Below, one piece after another: positions 1 to 5,005 of a stretch of 5,005 nt of DNA (its first letter is position 1; each line of letters begins with the position of its first letter). The stretch is taken from positions 1 to 5,005 of the forward strand of contig JAWOIE010000123.1 in assembly GCA_046484825.1 (NCBI GenBank), read 5' to 3'. The DNA is from CAJYAN01 sp046484825 (GTDB lineage Bacteria; Pseudomonadota; Gammaproteobacteria; UBA6429; Thiohalophilaceae). The notes under the pieces are model-generated. The model saw only the letters and a list, made by a program, of their open reading frames with translations, ran no database searches and was not told the DNA's origin. The translations under genes and the position numbers were made by a program.

Positions 1-501
1 GTCGATACGCATGCCGGGCTTGTTGAACGTGATGGTGCGGGCCGCAGGGTCAAGCACGATCTGGCGATAGTCGATGGTCGCGCCTTGCACTTGTTGCGCG
101 CTGGGTTTGGTTTTGTGGCGATAGTCGTAGAGATAACCGACACTGGCAAAACTGATGTCAAAGGCGCCGTGAGAGCGGCGGGAAAACTCCAGGGAGCGGT
201 CAATGAGCGTAAACAGTTCCTGCGATAGCGCGACCGGCTGCCGGTCGGCCTCACGGTTAATTTGCGAAAGGGCGCTGTCTTCGCGGTAGGGGCTCATTGA
301 GGCGTTAATGCGGTGCATCTCGGCCATGACCCGATCGATACACTCATGGGCATGATGTGGGTCCGTGTCCCAGACCTCGGCGGTGATGGCCGTGCCCATA
401 ATGGCTTGCTGCTGTTGATACCATTCGGCATGCGACACTGCCGGTAGCAGCAGCAAAGGAAAAATAAGTAAAAATACGTATTGGCGAATTAACAAAGACA
501 T
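1..501 (-). CDS. apbE: ApbE-family FAD:protein FMN transferase, N-terminal half (runs off window start)
   Basis: The frame is open from ATG at 501 to base 1, giving 167 residues without a stop; the C-terminal half lies outside the window. ApbE enzymes move FMN from FAD onto a Ser/Thr of periplasmic or membrane proteins, using Mg2+. Residues 1-25 form a Sec signal (MSLLIRQ, a run of Leu/Phe/Ile, then SHA before EW). Family landmarks follow in order: MGT at 35-37, SMSPYREDSALSQIN at 68-82, GAFDIS at 112-117, and IDYRQIVLD at 143-151, leading to GMRID at 163-167. In full-length members the conserved glycine-rich LGGIAKG-type segment comes next. No good ribosome binding site precedes the chosen ATG. 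An in-frame ATG at 516 would add MPKCC and is an alternative start. The gene follows the DUF1501-like gene by about 64 bases and is probably co-transcribed. Family assignment is firm; the protein it modifies is not visible. Confidence 0.9.
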   Translation of the reverse strand, partial: MSLLIRQYVFLLIFPLLLLPAVSHAEWYQQQQAIMGTAITAEVWDTDPHHAHECIDRVMAEMHRINASMSPYREDSALSQINREADRQPVALSQELFTLIDRSLEFSRRSHGAFDISFASVGYLYDYRHKTKPSAQQVQGATIDYRQIVLDPAARTITFNKPGMRID

Positions 502-565
502 ACAACACTTTGGCATGAAAGCAAACAGGCGACAAGCCGCCCCTGAAAACTGCGAGCTAAGGCGA
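502..565 (-). other. Intergenic gap between the DUF1501-like gene and apbE
   Basis: The gap is 64 bases, or 49 if apbE starts at 516. It holds a weak inverted repeat at 526-545 (four-pair GGCG/CGCC stem, six-base loop, plus two outer pairs across a bulge), followed in the transcription direction by TTTGCTTTC. This is too weak to call a terminator but could reduce read-through. No ribosome binding site of standard strength is seen before either apbE start. Confidence 0.4.
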
Positions 566-2170
566 TCAGACGCCGTTGGTCAGGGTCCCGTTGTACAGAG
601 GTGCAAAGGCCGTCAGACTGTCCAGCATGGTGCTATTGCCTAAACCCTGATTGGGAAAGTAACTCGAGGTCGCGAACAGATTTTGCTGATCATGCAGGGC
701 CATGTAGTTGAGCACCACGGTTTCGACCAGGAGATTGACGTTGTTGGCACAAGGCGATGAAGTGGTGATGACATTGCCCATGGCGCTGTAATAGCCAATC
801 TGATGGCGCGCCGGGTCGGTCAGTACAGGACGTCTTCTGGGGTCGTAGACCAGGAAAAAAGAGGCGGCGGTGCCGGAGTTGTCACCGGTCCAGACACCTT
901 TGCCGCGACCCTCGACAGAACTGTCCGTGGCGCCATTGCTAAATACGGAACCGTCACTGTAGACGTAAATCATGATGGGCTTGTTCCTGCGGCGGGCATA
1001 TTCGAGACAGGCACCAATACAACGACCGGCGCGCAGGTCGCGTAACTCACCGGTGGAACGGTTGCCGGTGTGATAGTCGTAACCCCCCATGGTGATGGTG
1101 CCGGCGCCGGCATAGCCATTGACGACCAGCTTCATCACGGCCGCCGTCTTTCTGAATTCGCCATCAGCGTTGTACTCGGCGGTGGTAAAAATTTCACTAC
1201 CTGCATCCGTACCACTGGCAGAGACAATGACATTATCCATAGGGTCCAGAGCCGTTGGGTCGCTATAGTTTTCCACCAGCGCGGCGCTCTTGACGTATTC
1301 ACAGTCTACCCGGCTCTTGACAGTAGCGTCATTGGCCAGGCCGGTGGAGACACTACCGAGCTTGGCGTTACTGAGTCGGTAAATGGACTCCATGACATTG
1401 ACTGTATCCGCGGACTTGGGAAACATGGTGCTTAGATCACCGGTATCGACCAGGCCTGTGGCATCGCTGCGCCGATCTACCTTGGTGGGGCGCGCGGCAG
1501 GGTCGATCATGAGCGCGGGTGCCATAGAGTTACCGCCGGAGTCGGTGTTGCGGGAGCCAATCAGCTTGAGTAGCTCACCGTAGGCGCCGGCCTTGTGAAT
1601 GCCATACATCGGATTATGGGGGTTGTTACCGGTATCATTGTCCGAGCGGGCGGCAATAATGGCGCCATTGGTATTGGCCAGGGCGCCGGGGGCGCGTTCT
1701 TTAATGCCGCGCAGGAAACCACTGTCCTTGTAGAACAGGAGACCACAGCTGTCATCGGTATAGCTCAGGCCATCCCCCGGGTCGGTCATGCTGGGCAGCA
1801 TGTCACCGGGGATGCCCATGCGCACATAACCCGCAGTACTCAAGGCATCCTCCTGTCCCCCGGCCTGACCCACCAGCACATTACTCCCGGCAATGCTGGC
1901 GCCACCGGCCAGGTCAAAACAGATAAACGGAATTTTGCTACCACCGGAAAAATTGATACCACAATTGGTTACGGCAGCCGCCACATCGTCCGCGAGATCG
2001 GCATAGGCGTTGCGCGCACCGCCCAGCAGGCCCAGCAGGGGCGGGGCCATGACCAGCCCCGCGCCGGCGAGCAAGCCCTGACGGATAAAGTCACGACGTG
2101 ATACCGGCCGGGCGTGATCCGGATACAGCAGGGGCGCATCGGGATGGTGTGGTTTACGTCGTTTAGCCAT
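566..2170 (-). CDS. Tat-exported divergent DUF1501-like protein
   Basis: This is a 534-residue protein starting at ATG 2170, with a GAGG ribosome binding site 9 bases upstream, and ending in TGA. The N-terminus carries a twin-arginine signal: SRRDFIR at 24-30, a hydrophobic stretch at about 31-50, and a likely cleavage after NAYA at 57. Tat export implies that it folds, perhaps with a cofactor or metal, before reaching the periplasm. The body resembles DUF1501 proteins, which have an alkaline-phosphatase/sulfatase-like fold. Landmarks are FDLAGGAS near 85-92, GGYDYHTGN at 362-370 (the place of the GGWDTH-type motif), YVYSDGS at 402-408 (the place of the SDFGR-type motif) and VWTGDNSGT at 426-434. 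The classical GTDHG sequence of DUF1501 is not seen, so it is a divergent member or a related separate family. Seven cysteines occur (70, 84, 142, 290, 384, 388, 474). No CxxCH is present. It lies 39 bases after the haem/LamG lipoprotein gene, suggesting a joint function. The coding call is certain; the family call is moderate and the activity unknown. Confidence 0.88.
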   Translation of the reverse strand: MAKRRKPHHPDAPLLYPDHARPVSRRDFIRQGLLAGAGLVMAPPLLGLLGGARNAYADLADDVAAAVTNCGINFSGGSKIPFICFDLAGGASIAGSNVLVGQAGGQEDALSTAGYVRMGIPGDMLPSMTDPGDGLSYTDDSCGLLFYKDSGFLRGIKERAPGALANTNGAIIAARSDNDTGNNPHNPMYGIHKAGAYGELLKLIGSRNTDSGGNSMAPALMIDPAARPTKVDRRSDATGLVDTGDLSTMFPKSADTVNVMESIYRLSNAKLGSVSTGLANDATVKSRVDCEYVKSAALVENYSDPTALDPMDNVIVSASGTDAGSEIFTTAEYNADGEFRKTAAVMKLVVNGYAGAGTITMGGYDYHTGNRSTGELRDLRAGRCIGACLEYARRRNKPIMIYVYSDGSVFSNGATDSSVEGRGKGVWTGDNSGTAASFFLVYDPRRRPVLTDPARHQIGYYSAMGNVITTSSPCANNVNLLVETVVLNYMALHDQQNLFATSSYFPNQGLGNSTMLDSLTAFAPLYNGTLTNGV

Positions 2171-2179
2171 GGTCCATTA

Positions 2180-2183
2180 CCTC
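2180..2183 (-). promoter_or_regulatory. Ribosome binding site of the DUF1501-like gene
   Basis: GAGG on the minus strand lies 9 bases before ATG 2170. A closer ATG at 2177 is out of frame and meets TAA after four codons, so the start at 2170 is favoured. Confidence 0.7.
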
Positions 2184-2209
2184 AAAATTCACTTCAGATT
2201 TGGTTAGCG

Positions 2210-4702
2210 CTATTGAATCAGCATGGCGGCGTTGCCATACGCAGCGGTACAGGCGGCCTTGGCCAGGTTGTGCGTTCTATTCGAGCCACAATTGTCAGCG
2301 CACTGCGCCAGGGTGTTGATCAGGCTGCGGAGTTCCGTGCGCATGTCGTTCAGCGACGGCTGCGTGTCCAGGTCGGTGGTGCCTATCAACCTGGTCAGGA
2401 TGGGATTGATCATATTGTCCTGAAGCGTTGTGTTGCCAGCAAATGATGTGTATGCGTCGGCAAAGTTTACGCTGGGGAAAAAGTCCGGGCGCAGTGTGAC
2501 ACTATCGACCAGGGCCCCACAGTAAGCGCCGGCCAACTGGGCAATACCAATCTGGTTGGCCGAGAGGAAGGCATTGATGTCTTCTGTCGGCGGCATTTGT
2601 TGCCGGACACGGGCATAGGTGTTGGCTACATTCGTCTCGGTGGTCGCCACCCCGGTGAGTGCCGCCAGTGTGGCGTTGATCTCTTCAAAGGTCCGCAGAC
2701 CAATGTCGGAAACCGCGGGGAGGTCTACCGGGGTCGGCGCCGTGGGAAGGGCCTCGGTATAGGTCTTGCTGTTGCCACCCAGGACCTCGAAGCTGATAAA
2801 GAATTCATCATTGGCAGCCCCCTGGTCCACCGGGACGATGGTGCCCAGCGACGACAACAACTGACCGGCCTCGGGGGTGTAGCCATTGGCGACACTCAGG
2901 CTGGTATCGATTCGGGTAAAGGCCTGGCCGATGGCCGCCTCCTGACCATTGACGCCGATACGCAGGCCTTTAATGCTGATATTGGCGGGGCTGGCGTTGG
3001 CATCGAGAATTATAAAGGTAGGTTTGGTGAACAGGTAGCTGTAGGAGTCAAACTGACTGACCTCAAAATACACATAACTGTCAGTGATACCGGTCAGGTG
3101 GCTGACACTAAAGAGCAGGAAGTATTTTTCACCGACTCCAGCTTCAAAGTTGCGGGTAATCTGTTCCTGTGTCAGGGCGCGGTTATGCACCGCGACCATG
3201 CGCAGCTGCCCCTTCCAGGGGCGTGTGCCGCCGGCCTCACTGCCGAGCACGAAGACATAGCTGTCATTCCAGTTGTTGAGCGCGCCGCCACTGACCGGGT
3301 CGGCATCATCGGTATACACGCCATTGACATAGATGCGCCGTCCACGAATGGGGTCGTAGGTCATGGTGATGTGTTGCAGGCTGGCCTGCAGGTCTTCATC
3401 CTGCGCGCGGGTAATCAACACGGTATCACCGTTGCCATCGGTGGTGCTGGCGCGGTTGCGGTACTCGGCCTGATACTTGTTTTGTGACAGGGTAAAGTTA
3501 CGCACCGTATCGCCGGCGGAATAACTCATAATGGTGGCATCTTCCTGAACCACGTTATTGGGGATGACCCAACCTTCCACTGAGTATTCACCGGCCGCCT
3601 GTATAAAGTCATAGAGTTTTTTACTCGTGGCGGTTGTCCCCTGCGCGCGGTCACCCGGATTAGTAAATTCGATGCCGTAACCACCGACCCAACGAGTGCC
3701 GCCCGCCAGGGAAAGGTTGATCGCCGGCTCCACGCCGCTGGTGTCGAAGGCGGTGCCGCCGGTGCCCGTCTTGAATTCGTACAGGGCAATCAGGTTGGCC
3801 TCGTGGCGTGAGCCACCGCTGGCAATAATGCCATCGGTGAGTTTGAGGACTTTACTGGCCACCAGGGACGCATCGAAGGATGAGGTGGGGATGCTGCCCG
3901 CCATAGTATTGATCGCCGCCAGCATGTCTGCGGCATCATTGGCACAGGTGCCGCTCCAGCAATTATGAAACTCGCTGGCGAGGCGCACATAGAGTCGGGA
4001 ATTTGTTGTATTGTTCAGGTCGATCTTGGTCTTGACCTCTTCGTAGGCCTTGGCGATATCGTCCTGGGCGAAATAGGGCGCAATGGCGGGGGAGGCGGTG
4101 TCTGCATGGCAACTGGCGCAGTGTTGCTTGAGCAGGTTATGCACGCCGCTAAAGAGCGCGCTGTCGGCCGGAAAGTTTCTGGTGTTGCCCGGCTCCTTTA
4201 TGGGCGGAGCCTTGAGCTGAATAGTCTTGCTGCTGAGGGTGGCGGCCGTGCCTGCCCAGCCCTGCACCCAGCGAGTAATGTTGTCGGCGCAGACCTGATT
4301 GACGCCCTCCCAGCAGTTGTGTCCACCCCCCACCTTGGTAACAAAGGCCGAGTCAGCGGCGCTGGAAAAATTGGCGTACCGGACGGCATCCGCGTAGGCA
4401 AGATTGACGTCGTCACTGCGGGCAAACTTGGGTGATGTGCCGGTGGCGTTGTGGCACTGACCGCAGCGGTCGGTGCGCCGGGCATTGCTCCAGAAGTTGA
4501 GGCTAAAACGCTGCACGTCCTCGGTGGCCGGGGCAATACTGCTGCTACCGCCGCCGGTATTCTGGCTGATATTGGGGTTGGTCTCGGTACTGGCGCCACC
4601 GCCACAGGCAGTCAGGGCAATACTGGCGGCGATAAATAACGAACCCATTACGAAACGCGTGCACGCGGTTGCTTCGCCCGGTTGCTGTCTTGCCTTGTTC
4701 AT
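2210..4702 (-). CDS. Outer-surface lipoprotein with two CxxCH haem units and a LamG domain
   Basis: The 830-residue product starts at ATG 4702 and ends in TAG at 2212-2210. Upstream in-frame starts (ATG 4723, TTG 4744) are disfavoured: the 4702 ATG has a GGAG ribosome binding site and gives a compact lipoprotein signal, with a hydrophobic run ending in LTAC and the lipidated Cys at 33. Next come a Gly/Ser/Asn-rich linker, a first CGQCH at 80-84 and a second CASCH at 195-199, each followed by an HNCW motif (128-131 and 246-249). Residues about 303-524 form a LamG/jelly-roll domain: LIALYEF, EYSVEGWV, HITMTYD, RRIYVNGVY and RPWKGQLRMVAVHNRAL. The remaining roughly 300 residues are first beta-rich, then helical, with Cys at 728, 801, 805 and 818; I do not recognise this part. 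It is probably a membrane-anchored c-type cytochrome with a binding or scaffold jelly-roll. It sits 26 bases after the DUF1585-like gene and 39 before the DUF1501-like gene, consistent with one operon. Substrate and redox partner are unknown. Confidence 0.92.
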   Translation of the reverse strand: MNKARQQPGEATACTRFVMGSLFIAASIALTACGGGASTETNPNISQNTGGGSSSIAPATEDVQRFSLNFWSNARRTDRCGQCHNATGTSPKFARSDDVNLAYADAVRYANFSSAADSAFVTKVGGGHNCWEGVNQVCADNITRWVQGWAGTAATLSSKTIQLKAPPIKEPGNTRNFPADSALFSGVHNLLKQHCASCHADTASPAIAPYFAQDDIAKAYEEVKTKIDLNNTTNSRLYVRLASEFHNCWSGTCANDAADMLAAINTMAGSIPTSSFDASLVASKVLKLTDGIIASGGSRHEANLIALYEFKTGTGGTAFDTSGVEPAINLSLAGGTRWVGGYGIEFTNPGDRAQGTTATSKKLYDFIQAAGEYSVEGWVIPNNVVQEDATIMSYSAGDTVRNFTLSQNKYQAEYRNRASTTDGNGDTVLITRAQDEDLQASLQHITMTYDPIRGRRIYVNGVYTDDADPVSGGALNNWNDSYVFVLGSEAGGTRPWKGQLRMVAVHNRALTQEQITRNFEAGVGEKYFLLFSVSHLTGITDSYVYFEVSQFDSYSYLFTKPTFIILDANASPANISIKGLRIGVNGQEAAIGQAFTRIDTSLSVANGYTPEAGQLLSSLGTIVPVDQGAANDEFFISFEVLGGNSKTYTEALPTAPTPVDLPAVSDIGLRTFEEINATLAALTGVATTETNVANTYARVRQQMPPTEDINAFLSANQIGIAQLAGAYCGALVDSVTLRPDFFPSVNFADAYTSFAGNTTLQDNMINPILTRLIGTTDLDTQPSLNDMRTELRSLINTLAQCADNCGSNRTHNLAKAACTAAYGNAAMLIQ
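3899..4468 (-). repeat. Internal duplication: two cytochrome c-like units in the lipoprotein
   Basis: Two units of about 72-75 residues (about 79-150 and 194-268 of the 830-residue product) align from end to end. Each has CxxCH, then a DD-(V/I)-x-x-AY segment, then HNCW followed by a further Cys (138 or 253), and ends near MAG or WAG. Haem motifs lie at 4451-4465 and 4106-4120; the HNCW...C segments lie at 4289-4321 and 3944-3967. The distance from the haem His to the HNCW His is 44 residues in the first unit and 47 in the second. The repeat is seen at protein level and is diverged, so it is an old duplication. Confidence 0.8.
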
Positions 4703-4711
4703 GTGGTTATT

Positions 4712-4715
4712 CTCC
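4712..4715 (-). promoter_or_regulatory. Ribosome binding site deciding the lipoprotein start
   Basis: GGAG on the minus strand lies 9 bases before ATG 4702. It supports the start MNKARQ over the in-frame ATG at 4723 and TTG at 4744. The TTG start would also overlap the end of the preceding gene by 16 bases. Confidence 0.75.
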
Positions 4716-4728
4716 AGAGCCATTTTTA

Positions 4729-5005
4729 TTACTGTCCCTTGCAATAGACAGCCGCATCAGCAAAAACCTGTTTCATCTTGTAGCCATTGCCCTTAAAGGT
4801 GCTCACCATGTTACTCACCGCGCTTCTGTCCGTACTGTCGACCGGCGGGCGCAGGCAAACGGCCTTGAAGACTTTTTTCACCTGCCACTGGGCAAAGGCC
4901 TCGCTATTGGCCAGCTCCTGTCCCATGGACTTCGCGCCATTACCACTGCCCGCGCCACTGGCCCAGCCCAGTAAATAGTTGCTGCCCGCGCGCCAGTAAT
5001 TCACC
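4729..5005 (-). CDS. C-terminal part of a DUF1585-like protein (runs off window end)
   Basis: The frame is open from the window edge to TAA at 4731-4729, giving 91 residues. The first full codon is GTG at 5004, read here as internal Val and not as a start, because homologous-looking sequence begins at once (NYWRAGSNYLLGW). The pattern is that of the DUF1585-type C-terminal module of secreted cytochrome-associated proteins: SMGQELANSEAFAQWQVKKV at 26-45, then a short Cys-Leu-Arg-Pro segment (C50), DR at 59-60, a helix ending in STF at 68-70, GYKMKQVFADAA at 74-85, and a terminal YCKGQ (C88). C50 and C88 could form a disulfide in an exported protein. There is no CxxCH in the visible part. It is first of the visible genes in transcription order and ends 26 bases before the lipoprotein start. 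The coding call is strong; the family call rests on pattern recall and is tentative. Confidence 0.75.
   Translation of the reverse strand, partial: VNYWRAGSNYLLGWASGAGSGNGAKSMGQELANSEAFAQWQVKKVFKAVCLRPPVDSTDRSAVSNMVSTFKGNGYKMKQVFADAAVYCKGQ

Noticed and set aside
344..535. Minus-strand 63-codon frame starting at TTG 535
   Set aside because: It overlaps the ApbE coding frame out of phase; the ApbE frame carries a signal peptide and family motifs.
526..545. Inverted repeat followed by a T-rich stretch on the minus strand, as a rho-independent terminator
   Set aside because: Only four contiguous base pairs, a bulge, and an interrupted T tract (TTTGCTTTC). Not strong enough to split the operon.
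1595..2101. Plus-strand open frame of 168 codons opposite the DUF1501-like gene
   Set aside because: Antisense shadow of the Tat signal and N-terminal part of a well-supported gene; no motif of its own.
2597..3487. Long plus-strand open frame of 296 codons opposite the LamG lipoprotein gene
   Set aside because: It lies wholly antisense to a gene with clear domains and a lipoprotein signal. Its translation has no recognisable motif, as expected from GC-rich antisense frames.
4703..4744. Earlier starts for the lipoprotein at TTG 4744 or ATG 4723
   Set aside because: They lengthen the signal peptide n-region and lack the clear GGAG spacing found before ATG 4702; the TTG also overlaps the preceding gene.

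Overview
The window looks like part of a gammaproteobacterial chromosome, probably from a marine or environmental species. This is inferred from moderately high GC, a lipoprotein signal of the LTAC-GGG type, a Tat-exported partner protein and the gene order; no marker gene fixes the taxon. All four genes lie on the minus strand, so transcription runs from high to low coordinates. Short gaps (26, 39 and about 64 bases) suggest one operon. The window cuts the operon at both ends.

In transcription order: (A) 5005-4729 is the C-terminal 91 residues of a protein resembling the DUF1585-type C-terminal module of secreted cytochrome-associated proteins. (B) 4702-2210 is an 830-residue lipoprotein. 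It has two duplicated CxxCH haem-binding units, then a LamG/concanavalin-like jelly-roll, then a long C-terminal region I cannot assign. (C) 2170-566 is a 534-residue Tat-exported protein that looks like a divergent DUF1501 (alkaline-phosphatase-like) protein. (D) 501-1 is the N-terminal half of an ApbE-type FAD:protein FMN transferase with a Sec signal peptide; the rest lies beyond the window start.

All gene products for which the N-terminus is visible are predicted to leave the cytoplasm: B by a lipoprotein signal, C by Tat, D by Sec. The set therefore looks like a periplasmic or outer-surface assembly combining c-type haem, a LamG domain, a Tat-folded DUF1501-like protein and possibly a covalent-flavin step. 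The arrangement recalls the planctomycete pairing of PSCyt/LamG/PSD1 proteins with DUF1501 proteins, here split into separate genes and joined to apbE. The function of the set is unknown to me; the electron-transfer reading is inference.

There is no gene-free stretch over 300 bases. I saw no tRNA, rRNA, CRISPR array, insertion sequence or convincing promoter.
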